NCBI GenBank assembly: GCA_049517655.1
Contig: JBEKRQ010000002.1
Span: 372,001-436,000, forward strand
Origin: UBA11358 sp049517655
GTDB lineage: Bacteria; Verrucomicrobiota; Verrucomicrobiia; Limisphaerales; UBA11358
Direction: 5' to 3'
DNA: 64,000 nt
Shown: positions 51,489-60,600 of the stretch, piece after piece
How the letters are laid out: each line of letters starts with the position of its first letter
Numbering within the stretch: the first letter of the stretch is position 1
Program-made: the position numbers and the translations under genes
Notes under the pieces: generated by a model
What the model was told of the DNA's origin: nothing
The model's database searches: none
Seen by the model: only the letters and a program-made list of their open reading frames with translations

Positions 51489-52492
51489 ATTACGCCATCA
51501 TCGGGTGCGGATTGATTGGGAAAAAACGGCTGGCAGGTTTGCCCGCCGGTTCAAAGCTTGCCGTGGCGTGCGACACAAATCCGGCCCGCGCCGCCGAACT
51601 CGTGAAATTGGCGAATACCGGCCGTGCCGTTGCCGATTTCAAACAAGCCATTGCCAGTCCGGAAGTGGATGCAGTGATTGCAGCGACCTTCAACTCCATG
51701 CTCGCCGAAGTTTCCGCCGCCGCCATTTGCGCCGGCAAACCCGTGCTTGTGGAAAAACCAGCGGGCGTTTCCGTGAAGCAGATTGATGAATTAATCGCGC
51801 TTGCAAAACAGCACAGTGTTTGTGTGCGTGTGGGTTTTAATCACCGCTATCATCCGGCGTTCATCAAAGCGCGGGAGATTCTGGCGTCCGGCGTAATGGG
51901 CGAATTGATGTTCATTCGGGGGCGTTACGGCCACGGCGGTCGTGTCGGCTACGACAAGGAATGGCGTGCCAATCCGAAACTTTCCGGCGGCGGTGAATTG
52001 ATTGACCAGGGAATCCATTTAATTGATCTGGCGGGCTGGTTTCTCGGTCGCTTCACAAAAGTGGACGGTCATGCGACGACATATTTTTGGAACATGCCGG
52101 TGGATGACAATGCTTTTTTAAGTTTGCGGACGGCCAAAGACCAGACGGCGTGGTTGCATGTCAGTTGCACGGAATGGAAAAATCTCTTTTCATTCGAGAT
52201 ATACGGACGCCATGCAAAGTTGCACATCGAAGGGCTCGGCGGCAGCTATGGGGTCGAGAAACTTTATCACTACCAGATGAAGCCGGAAATGGGGCCGCCA
52301 GACACGAAGCTGTATGAATTTCCCGGCCCGGATGAATCGTGGCGCATTGAAATGACGGAGTTTGAGCGGGATGTTCAATTGAAGCGCAAACCGGACGCCG
52401 GTCTTGCGGAAGCGCGTGCCGCGCTTCAAATCGTCGAACAGATTCATCGGAAAAGCGGATTTGACTTTGACTCCGTTCCCCTAAAACTCTAA
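51485..52492 (+). CDS. Gfo/Idh/MocA-family oxidoreductase
   Basis: 335 residues. IIGCGLIGKKRLAGLPAG is the NAD loop, VLVEKPAGVSVKQID contains the EKP signature Lys, and GELIDQGIHLIDLAGWFLG the substrate His region. Family members oxidise or reduce sugar hydroxyls with NAD(P). Translationally coupled to the upstream SDR. Together with the Cys-less UGDH homologue it could carry out a two-step keto-sugar transformation in the heptose operon (inference). Confidence 0.88.
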   Translation: MNYAIIGCGLIGKKRLAGLPAGSKLAVACDTNPARAAELVKLANTGRAVADFKQAIASPEVDAVIAATFNSMLAEVSAAAICAGKPVLVEKPAGVSVKQIDELIALAKQHSVCVRVGFNHRYHPAFIKAREILASGVMGELMFIRGRYGHGGRVGYDKEWRANPKLSGGGELIDQGIHLIDLAGWFLGRFTKVDGHATTYFWNMPVDDNAFLSLRTAKDQTAWLHVSCTEWKNLFSFEIYGRHAKLHIEGLGGSYGVEKLYHYQMKPEMGPPDTKLYEFPGPDESWRIEMTEFERDVQLKRKPDAGLAEARAALQIVEQIHRKSGFDFDSVPLKL

Positions 52493-52526
52493 ATCCAAGA
52501 GCTAGGAACTTGGACCCCGACTTGAA

Positions 52527-53507
52527 ATGATTATTGCGCGTTCACCTTTGCGAGTCACCCTCGGTGGCGGCGGGACGGATTTGCCGTCTTACTATGAAAA
52601 GTTCGGCGGTTTCCTCATCGCCGCCGCGATTGACAAATATGTCTATATCACATTGCACGAAACGTTCGTGTCCGACCTCATCGTAAAATACTCCGAGCTG
52701 GAACGCGTACCGGAAGCGGCGAAATTAAAGCATCCCATCATTCGTGAAGCATTCGCACTGGTTGGCGTTGACGGTCGTTCATTGGAGATGACTTCAATGG
52801 CAGATATTCCTGCTGGAACCGGTCTCGGTTCTTCCAGCAGTTTTACAACCGCATTACTTAAAGCGTTGCACGCTCACAAAAAAAATCTCGTTCACCCCGC
52901 TGAACTCGCGGCACAGGCATGCGACATCGAACTTAACCGGCTTCACGAGCCGATTGGCAAACAAGACCAATACATTGCGGCTTATGGCGGCATTACCTGT
53001 TTCGAATTTTTGCCGGATGGCACAGTCAAAGCATGGCCTTTGAAAATTTCCGACCGGACACGAGACAATCTCGAAGACAATTTACTTCTGTTTTTTACCG
53101 GTTATTCGCGTTCAGCTTCGGCGATTTTGAAGGAACAGGATCAGAAATCGAAACAGTCTGACGCAGGCATGATCGAGAACTTGCATTTCGTCAAAGACCT
53201 TGGCCGGCAAAGTCAGAAGGCGCTTGAGGCCGGCAACCTGCAGGAATTTGCGCGGCTTATGGACGTTCAGTGGCAGCGCAAAAAACAGCGGAGCGGCGGC
53301 ATGAGCAACCCCAAAATCAACGAGTGGTATGACCTGGCAACGGCCAATGGCGCGCTTGGCGGTAAACTCATCGGCGCGGGCGGCGGCGGCTTTTTGATGT
53401 TTTACTCTGAAGATAAGGCAAGGCTGCGCCACGCGATGCAACAAGCCGGACTCAAGGAAGTCCGTTTCCGCTTCGATTTCGAAGGGACGAAACTCGTCAT
53501 CTCGTGA
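52527..53507 (+). CDS. hddA: D-glycero-alpha-D-manno-heptose 7-phosphate kinase-like (HddA)
   Basis: 326 residues, a GHMP kinase. ARSPLRVTLGGGGTDLPSYY at the N-terminus is the HddA form, PAGTGLGSSSSFTTALLKAL is the ATP loop, and KLIGAGGGGFLMFY the third motif. HddA phosphorylates C1 of heptose 7-phosphate in the GDP-heptose route. It lies next to hddC with a GTGA overlap, giving strong context. Confidence 0.88.
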   Translation: MIIARSPLRVTLGGGGTDLPSYYEKFGGFLIAAAIDKYVYITLHETFVSDLIVKYSELERVPEAAKLKHPIIREAFALVGVDGRSLEMTSMADIPAGTGLGSSSSFTTALLKALHAHKKNLVHPAELAAQACDIELNRLHEPIGKQDQYIAAYGGITCFEFLPDGTVKAWPLKISDRTRDNLEDNLLLFFTGYSRSASAILKEQDQKSKQSDAGMIENLHFVKDLGRQSQKALEAGNLQEFARLMDVQWQRKKQRSGGMSNPKINEWYDLATANGALGGKLIGAGGGGFLMFYSEDKARLRHAMQQAGLKEVRFRFDFEGTKLVIS

Positions 53508-54220
53508 CCACGCCGCTTGACATTCCTGTTGCCATTCTTGCGGGCGGCTGCGCCACGCGGTTGCGCCCGATCACGGAGAAAATCCCCAAATCACTCATAT
53601 CTGTTGCAGGGAAACCATTTTTAGCGCATCAGCTTGAATGGCTTCGCTCGCGCGGTCTCCGTCATGTCGTGTTGTGCGTCGGTTATCTCGGAGAAATGAT
53701 TCAACGCGATTTTGGGGATGGATCACAATTTGGCGTCCGGCTTGATTATTCATTTGACGGCCCGAAATTGCTGGGCACCGGTGGTGCAATCAAACATGCT
53801 TTGCCGTTGCTCGGTGAAGAATTTTTTATTCTCTATGGCGATTCTTATTTACCGATAGAATACCATCCTGTCGCTGAATTTTTTCAACGCAGTGGCAAGC
53901 TTGGCTGCATGACGGTTTATCGCAATGAAGGTCGGCATGACACGAGCAATGTCATTTTTCGCAATGGCCAGATCACGGTTTACGACAAAAAAAATCGCAC
54001 ACCGGAAATGCAGCATATTGATTACGGGTTGAGCTTGTTCAGAAATACCGCGTTTGGCTTGTTTCCCGCCGGCAAGCCGTTTGATTTGGCCGAAGTCATG
54101 GGCAAACTCGTTCGTGAAAAGCAACTCGCCGGCTACGAAGTGCATGAACGCTTTTACGAAATCGGTTCGCCTGCGGGCTTGGCGGAACTTGAAACACTGC
54201 TAAAATCAAAATCACCATGA
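53504..54220 (+). CDS. hddC: D-glycero-alpha-D-manno-heptose 1-phosphate guanylyltransferase-like (HddC)
   Basis: 238 residues, start GTG 53504 overlapping the hddA stop (GTGA). AILAGGCATRLRPITEKIPKS and LEWLRSRGLRHVVLCVGY are nucleotidyltransferase motifs, and ILYGDSYLP holds the metal Asp. In this operon position it should activate heptose 1-phosphate with GTP. Only the context separates it from other sugar nucleotidyltransferases. Confidence 0.82.
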   Translation: MTTPLDIPVAILAGGCATRLRPITEKIPKSLISVAGKPFLAHQLEWLRSRGLRHVVLCVGYLGEMIQRDFGDGSQFGVRLDYSFDGPKLLGTGGAIKHALPLLGEEFFILYGDSYLPIEYHPVAEFFQRSGKLGCMTVYRNEGRHDTSNVIFRNGQITVYDKKNRTPEMQHIDYGLSLFRNTAFGLFPAGKPFDLAEVMGKLVREKQLAGYEVHERFYEIGSPAGLAELETLLKSKSP

Positions 54221-54813
54221 GCTTTGCCAGACAATTTCTTGAAGAGGTTCAAAGCGTTGTTGCGCAACTGGACGCCAGCGCGATTGAAAAATGCGTGGAT
54301 GAACTGGCGCGCGTGCGCGACCGCGGAGGTCGGCTGTTTATTCTTGGTGTTGGCGGCGGCGCGGCCAACGCCGGTCATGCGGTGAACGATTTCCGCAAGA
54401 TCTGCGGCTTCGAAGCCTACGCGCCAACCGACAACGTTTCCGAATTGACCGCGCGCACCAACGATGATGGCTGGGCGACGATTTTTGCCGAATGGCTCAA
54501 GGGCAGCCGGCTCAATGCGAAGGACGGTCTGCTCATTTTCTCTGTTGGCGGCGGCAATTTGGAGAAAAATATCAGTCCGAACCTTGTCAGTGCGATTCAG
54601 TTTGCCAAAAAAGTTGGCGCTTCCATCGTTGGCGTCGTTGGTCGCGATGGCGGTTGCACGGCGAAGGAAGCAACTGCATGTGTCATCGTGCCAACAGTGA
54701 ATCCAGCGCATGTCACCCCGCACAGCGAAGCATTTCAGGCCGTCATCTGGCACCTGTTTGTGTCGCATCCCAAACTCAAAATCGGCCAGGCCAAATGGGA
54801 AAGCACGAAGTAA
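54217..54813 (+). CDS. gmhA: SIS-domain phosphosugar isomerase (GmhA-like)
   Basis: 198 residues. FILGVGGGAANAGHAVNDFR is the SIS-domain phosphosugar loop, and LIFSVGGGNLEKNISPN a second one. GmhA converts sedoheptulose 7-phosphate to D-glycero-D-manno-heptose 7-phosphate; in E. coli the conserved SIS core is the same. Neighbours hddA, hddC and gmhB support the assignment. Coupled to hddC by an ATGA overlap. Confidence 0.82.
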   Translation: MSFARQFLEEVQSVVAQLDASAIEKCVDELARVRDRGGRLFILGVGGGAANAGHAVNDFRKICGFEAYAPTDNVSELTARTNDDGWATIFAEWLKGSRLNAKDGLLIFSVGGGNLEKNISPNLVSAIQFAKKVGASIVGVVGRDGGCTAKEATACVIVPTVNPAHVTPHSEAFQAVIWHLFVSHPKLKIGQAKWESTK

Positions 54814-55364
54814 AAGTGGGGTTGCAACGTGCCGTTTTTCTTGACCGTGATGGTGTTATCAATCGCGCGCTCGAATGCGATGGCCAGCCACATTCGCCGT
54901 TCAGCCTGAGTGAATTTGAAATTCTTCCTGAAGTCCCGAAGGCATGCCATCGTCTCAAGCGAGCTGGATATTTACTCGTCGTGGCGACGAATCAACCGGA
55001 TGTGGGCAGGGGCGTGCTCAAAAGGGAAATCGTCGAAATGATTCATGTGGAAATGTGTCGCCGGCTTCCGATTGACCGTGTGGAAGTTTGCTATCATCCC
55101 GGTAAAGGTGCATCTGATTGTGATTGTCGCAAACCGAAGCCGGGCATGTTGTTGCGCGCCGCACGCGAACTCGGCATTGATCTCGCACAAAGCTGGATGG
55201 TTGGTGACCGCTGGCGCGACGTGGATTGCGGCCATGCCGCCGGTTGCCGGACGATTTTCATTGATCGCGGTTACGCGGAAGACATTCGACAAAAACCGCA
55301 TTTTTCCGCTGGCAATTTGGCCGAAGCAGCAGACATTATTCTGCGCGAGTTCAACAAATTTTAA
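54795..55364 (+). CDS. gmhB: D-glycero-D-manno-heptose 1,7-bisphosphate 7-phosphatase (GmhB)
   Basis: 189 residues from ATG 54795, overlapping the gmhA stop by 19 bases. HAD motif AVFLDRDGVINRAL, then VATNQPDVGRG and the zinc-binding CYHPGKGASDCDCRKPKPGM with Cys/His ligands; GDRWRDVDCGHAAG is HAD motif IV. It removes the C7 phosphate. GmhB acts in both the alpha (GDP) and beta (ADP) heptose pathways. Confidence 0.92.
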   Translation: MGKHEVKVGLQRAVFLDRDGVINRALECDGQPHSPFSLSEFEILPEVPKACHRLKRAGYLLVVATNQPDVGRGVLKREIVEMIHVEMCRRLPIDRVEVCYHPGKGASDCDCRKPKPGMLLRAARELGIDLAQSWMVGDRWRDVDCGHAAGCRTIFIDRGYAEDIRQKPHFSAGNLAEAADIILREFNKF

Positions 55365-55366
55365 TC

Positions 55367-56086
55367 ATGCACACACTCAAGGATTTGAAGATAAAAATTT
55401 TCGCTGACGGCGCGGACAAAGCGGGAATGCTCCAATTAAATGCGAATCCGCTCATCAAGGGCATGACCACCAACCCTTCGCTCATGCGCAAGGCGGGGGT
55501 TACGGCTTTCGAAGCATTCGCGCGCGACATTTTGAAAAGCATCACCGGAAAGCCGATTTCATTCGAGGTTTTCTCCGACGACTTTTTAGAAATGCGGCGA
55601 CAGGCGCTTAAAATCAGCGGCTGGGCGAAGAACGTTTACGTCAAAATCCCCATTACCAATACACGCGGCGAATCTTCATTGCCGCTCGTGCGCGAGCTTG
55701 CACGCGAAGGTGTGAAACTCAATATCACCGCTATTTTAACTGAAGAGCAGGTTGCTGGAGTCGCGCAGGCGCTTGATCCGAAAGTGCCCGCCTTCGTGTC
55801 CGTGTTTGCCGGCCGCATTGCCGACACGGGCGTGGATCCGATGCCGTATATGCGCGCGAACAAAAAACTTTTAGCCGGATTGCCGCAGACAGAATTGCTC
55901 TGGGCCAGTGTGCGCGAGGTGCTGAATATTTTTCAGGCGCAGGAGTGCGGCTGCGATATCGTGACCGTGCCGTATGATGTTTTGGCCAAGGCGATGAAAC
56001 TGGCCGGGATTGGGTTGAAGGAGATGTCGCTCAACACTGTGAAAACATTTGCCGCCGATGCGAAGGCGGCCGGTTTTTCGCTGTAG
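55367..56086 (+). CDS. tal: Transaldolase (TalC-type)
   Basis: 239 residues, the short TalC/fructose-6-phosphate-aldolase type. IKGMTTNPSLMRKAG at the N-terminus and the Schiff-base lysine in VYVKIPITNTRGE, then VSVFAGRIADTGVDP. It could supply or use sedoheptulose 7-phosphate, the precursor of the heptose pathway. It lies 2 bases after gmhB, clearly in the same operon. Its stop lies next to the stop of the opposite GT9 gene. Confidence 0.88.
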   Translation: MHTLKDLKIKIFADGADKAGMLQLNANPLIKGMTTNPSLMRKAGVTAFEAFARDILKSITGKPISFEVFSDDFLEMRRQALKISGWAKNVYVKIPITNTRGESSLPLVRELAREGVKLNITAILTEEQVAGVAQALDPKVPAFVSVFAGRIADTGVDPMPYMRANKKLLAGLPQTELLWASVREVLNIFQAQECGCDIVTVPYDVLAKAMKLAGIGLKEMSLNTVKTFAADAKAAGFSL

Positions 56087-57151
56087 TCAAATCATCTTGT
56101 TCACGGTCTCGAAAATGTTTTCGACCGTTACTGAGGCCATGCACGCCAGCAATTCTTCGCGTGTGCCCTTGATATCACCGCCGTCGTAACGGTAATAATC
56201 CAGATTGCGCCCCGCAACGACGGGATTTTTCACGAGCGTGAATGAATTTCCATAAGGCAGATTCGTCGCGTTCAACGTCGGCGCTTCGATGACAATTTGC
56301 TTCTTCACTTTCATCGCCGCCGCCAAGTGCATCAAGGCCGTGTCCACGCTCAGAAAGGACTGACAACGTTTCATCAGCGCCGCCGCCTGACGGAGATTTT
56401 TCGACCCAACTTGAAATGCGCGGTCACAGTCGGCCTGCGCCAAAATCACCTCGTGATCCCCGGCTTCTTCGGAACCGCCGAAAAGCAAAATGCTGATGTC
56501 GCGCCGCTCGCGATTCAATCGCCGAATCAGTCCGACATAATTTTTCAACGGCCACCGTTTGAGCGGCAGATTCTTTGTGTTTCCGGAGCCGACATGAACG
56601 CCGAGCAATTTCCGATTCGTCAATTTGTGCGCGACTAGAAAATCGGTAGCCCAATTTTCTTCCGCCCCCGACAGAAAAATTTCAATTTCATGTGACGGCA
56701 GTTTTATTTTTGCGCCGAGCAACCGTAACGCGGCGAAATTATTTTCGATCGAGTGTTTGGTGTAATCCTGGGGTAACGTGCAGTTGACAAGCCAGCGGTC
56801 GAGAGGGCTGAAGCATTCATATTCGTGGCTGATTCGCATTGGCGCGCCGATAATGCGCGCGGCGATCTGATAATGAATCCGGCTCTGCGGATGCGTGTTG
56901 ATTGAGACATCATAGCGCTCGCGCCGTAACGACCAGAGAAATCGCAGCGCTTCAAATTTACCCGTTTCAATAAGGTTTTTCTGGTGAATGCGATTCAAAT
57001 GCGGGTTGTTTTCGAGCAAATCTTTCGAGCCGCCCCATCGCACCAGCGCGTCAATCGTGGCGTCGGGAAAATTCACGCGCAGTTCGTGAATCAACGGCGT
57101 AGCCAGGAGCGTGTCACCAACGCCCGCAAGTGAAATGACCAGGATCTTCAT
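56087..57151 (-). CDS. Glycosyltransferase family 9 (heptosyltransferase-like)
   Basis: 354 residues from ATG 57151 (MKILVISLAGVGDTLLATPL), the GT9 start with the GD motif. Other motifs: LLGVHVGSGNTKNLPLKRWPL and SVDTALMHLAAAMKVKKQI, matching the ADP-heptose:LPS heptosyltransferase C-terminal region. Likely adds heptose to a glycan or core. Immediately upstream on the same strand is an rfaE2-like gene, across a REP-like repeat. Confidence 0.85.
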   Translation of the reverse strand: MKILVISLAGVGDTLLATPLIHELRVNFPDATIDALVRWGGSKDLLENNPHLNRIHQKNLIETGKFEALRFLWSLRRERYDVSINTHPQSRIHYQIAARIIGAPMRISHEYECFSPLDRWLVNCTLPQDYTKHSIENNFAALRLLGAKIKLPSHEIEIFLSGAEENWATDFLVAHKLTNRKLLGVHVGSGNTKNLPLKRWPLKNYVGLIRRLNRERRDISILLFGGSEEAGDHEVILAQADCDRAFQVGSKNLRQAAALMKRCQSFLSVDTALMHLAAAMKVKKQIVIEAPTLNATNLPYGNSFTLVKNPVVAGRNLDYYRYDGGDIKGTREELLACMASVTVENIFETVNKMI

Positions 57152-57157
57152 TTTTTG

Positions 57158-57184
57158 GGAGGGCCGGCATTTCACCGTCCCTCC
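57158..57184. repeat. REP-like hairpin between GT9 and rfaE2
   Basis: GGAGGGCCGG (57158-57167) and CCGTCCCTCC (57175-57184) pair with one mismatch around a 7-base loop. It is a compact version of the GGGAGGG-type elements at 15724, 23893 and 30214. Confidence 0.6.
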
Positions 57185-57187
57185 TAT

Positions 57188-57673
57188 TCAAAGGCGCGAA
57201 ATTTTTTCCAGCAATGCCGTCGTGGATTTGCCGGGCACAAGTGGGAAAATCACAATTTTCCCACCTGCCGATTCGACCACGTGGCGTTCTTCCTGGTTCA
57301 ACGTGTCCAGGGTGTAATCGCCGCCTTTGACATAAATATCAGGCTTGGCCGCCGAAAGGAATTTCGTCGCTGTTTTGTCCGCGAAAATGCAAACACCGTC
57401 CACGCTTGCCAGCGCGGCGAGCACAGCGGCGCGGTCATTCTCGGAATTCACCGGACGCCCGGCGCCTTTCAATTCCCGCGCCGAGTTGTCTCCATTAACA
57501 CCGACGAGCAGGGCATCGCCGAGATTGCGCGCGGATTCGAGATATGCCACGTGTCCCAAATGCAGAACGTCGAAGCAGCCGTTGGTCACGACCAGTTTTT
57601 TGCCGTTCGCGCGCATCGCCGCGCGCCATGCCGGCAATTTACCCCACGTAATGATTTTACTGCGCAAGTTCAC
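57188..57673 (-). CDS. rfaE2: D-glycero-beta-D-manno-heptose 1-phosphate adenylyltransferase (RfaE2/HldE C-domain)
   Basis: 161 residues. VVTNGCFDVLHLGHVAYLE is the cytidylyltransferase-fold HLGH nucleotide motif, and IYVKGGDYTLDTLNQEERHVV the second. In E. coli HldE this domain is fused to a kinase; here it is free-standing, and no HldE kinase domain or HldD is in the window. It would make ADP-beta-heptose, while hddA/hddC nearby point to GDP-alpha-heptose. Confidence 0.9.
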   Translation of the reverse strand: MNLRSKIITWGKLPAWRAAMRANGKKLVVTNGCFDVLHLGHVAYLESARNLGDALLVGVNGDNSARELKGAGRPVNSENDRAAVLAALASVDGVCIFADKTATKFLSAAKPDIYVKGGDYTLDTLNQEERHVVESAGGKIVIFPLVPGKSTTALLEKISRL

Positions 57674-57677
57674 GCCG

Positions 57678-60600
57678 TCATTTTGCCTGTATGTTATGCG
57701 AATTCAACAATTTCCACACGCGCAGCGCTTCAGTCGCGCCCCAGGCCTGCGCATCGCAACCGCGTTGCACGTGCGGCGCATCGCCATCAAGAATTTCCGG
57801 GACCTGCCCGAGGCAGCCTTCGTTCATCAATTGCTCCATGCTGCTGAGATACGCGCGTGCCGCCGCTGCAGCTTCCGGCGCTCCCGCATCGCGGGACCAT
57901 GCACGCGCCAGCGCTTCGCAGAAAACTGGAAAGGTCCACGTCCATGCCGTGCCGTTGTGATACGCGGGTTTGCGGCGCGTGTCTTCGTCGCCTTCATAAC
58001 GGCCACAATACGGCTCGGCGGGATTGTTGAGCAGATGGCCGCCGTGATAAATCGGCAGCGGGACAGAAACCGGCAATGGCGCAAGCGACCGCAGCCCACC
58101 CGGCACAACCAGAAATTTTAATGCGGCTTCGATGCAGCGTTTCGCACGTTCGCCGGTCACGAGACCGAGGCTGACGGCGAACAGATAATTGTTGCGAAAC
58201 GCGTCATCCACTTTTGACCCGGCCGGAGATTGGCCGCTTTTTGCAATCAACAAATCCGCATAGCAGCCGCGTTCTTCGAGCCAGAAAAATTTTTCAAGTG
58301 AAGCCATGGCGCGTTCACCGAGTTCACGCCATTTTTTTTGTTCGCCGTGTTCGCCGATTTTTTCCAACTGGCGCAGCAGGCGAATCCAGAGCGCCTGGAT
58401 TTCAACCGGATAACCTTCGCGCGGCGTACCGGCTGGATGATTCGTGTCCATCCAGGTGAAATGACTGGGACTCCAAATCAGCGCCGAGTCCGCGTCCATG
58501 CGGATTCCGTTCGGTGTGCCGCCGATATAATTCGTCGCAATGCTTTGCAGCACATCACGAATCGTGCGCTTCGTTGAATCAACAAATGCGGAATAAAAGC
58601 CCGGTTTGGCCTGTGCCAGTTCCTCGCACGCGACGGCGAACCACAACGGCGCGTCGGATGTGTCGCGGTTTGAAACGTCTTCGCCGTGAATGGTATTAGG
58701 CAGTGTGCCGTCTTTTTCAAGTTTTGCGAACGTGAGCAAAATTTGTTTTACTTCGTCAACCATACCGGCGGCAAGCAAACCGCGTGCGGCAATGAAGGTA
58801 TCGCGGCCCCAATCGAGAAACCACGGATAGCCGGCAATGACCGTCTTGCCCTGGTCGCGTCGGACGACAAAGGCGCGGGCGGCCTGGATTAATTGTTCCT
58901 CGAAAGTTTGGTGTTCCGGCTTCGTCCGGTCATTTCCGCCTGAAGCCGGAACTCCAAACGAAGACCAATCAGCCTCTGCGGTCGCGACGAGCGTGACACT
59001 CGCCCCTTTGGGCAGCGGCAATTCAAACCAGCCCGGACTGTAAGCGTCGCCGCTGCCGGTTTGCCCGCGGCTTTGATCGGCCGGGTGGGGAATGTTTTCG
59101 CACCACTCCGGCTGCGGATGATATTCGCCACTGCTCGCAAAGGCTCGCAACTGACGGTCTGGCGCGGGCGAGAAGGCGAAACCAATTTTCTTGTCGAGAG
59201 AGTGTGTGTGGGTCGAAAAATGATATTCCGCGCCGCCGTTTCGTTTCGTTTCCCAATGAAAATTTCGATCTTCAATGTCAAAGCGCACAGTCAATCGCAC
59301 GTCGGCGTCTGGCGGGAGTTGTTTGCCGTGTGCCCGGTTGGCGGCAGGCCGGCTAAAGCTAAAAACCGTCGTGTTTTTTTCCTGGAGCATTTCGGCGCGC
59401 AATTCAATTTCAACGGTGCGGCCATCGCCCGCATTGGCGACGAATTGCCAGACCGCCTGTGGGCCGGCGTCGAATGACACAAGGTTCTTCGCGTCGAGCG
59501 GTGAGAGAAAACCGTCGGCACTGGCCCAGACGCGCATCCGTTTGACGAAGACATGGCGATCCACCGGCACGCTTGGATGCAAATTCGCACCGAGCAGACA
59601 GTCGTACTTGGAATTGACGCGGCCGAGGTCAACACAAATGCGCGCCATACCGCCGATGCCATTCGTCAACAGCACGAGATTATCCGGGTTCGCGATTTGC
59701 GGTTGAGTGTTCTGCGTTACAGGATGGGCTGAAAGAAAATGGATTGCGGCGGATACATGTTGTGAGATCGCCGCGTATCGCTCCAAAACCAATTCGGCAT
59801 CCGCGGCAGTTTCTTGTGGCGGAAAACAGGCAACGTGGCCATCACGAACCGCGATGGATTGAACGTGAACCACATGGGCATTTTTAATTTTCAAAGTTGC
59901 GCGGAACGGCGCGGTGTCCTGAATGAGCAGCCAATGATTGGGCGGTACGAGCGTGACCCGGCGGCAGTCCAGCAATGTCCATGTGACAACACGCGGGAAG
60001 ATTTTTCGGGCTTCACAATCACGCAACATTCCGGTCAGTGGAGATTTCATGCCGCGCGCGGCGAATTCGCTGGCGGCGGCAAGAAAATTGGCTGGCGCGT
60101 GTTCGACTTGCCCGGCGAGCCAGTGCCAGTCGAGAGTGTCAAGCGTTTCAACCGGCACAATTTTGCCCAAGGCTTCCAACGCCCATGCGGCTTGTGCGCG
60201 GATACGGCGGTAAGCGTCGCCGCTTAAACCTTGCGTCGGTGCTGTCGGAGAAAGGCAATGGCAGGCGCCGGGCCCGAGCGTGAAAGTGGTTTTGTCTTTC
60301 GTGACGCCGGTCTTCGGTAATGGCTGACCGAGCAAATCAAATTGAAAAGTGGAAAGCGGAAAGCGGAAAGCGGAGACATCAAACACGAGTGAATTTTCCT
60401 TTCCGACATCGGTGTTTACGAGCACGAGCGTGGTGTCTTTGCCTTCGGCAGATTCGCGGAGCAGTGCATAAACCGGCGAATCGCCCGGACTGAGCCGCGT
60501 CAGTTTTGCGTTGTCAAAAAAACAGGGGTGGTCAGCAAGTAATTTATTCAATTGCGCGAGCTCGGAAACGATGTTGTCCCTGCTGCCCCATGCGAGGCCT

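Noticed and set aside
33949..57673. Whole glycan region as one complete O-antigen operon
   Set aside because: Strand changes and module borders show several transcription units, and no Wzy or O-antigen ligase was found.
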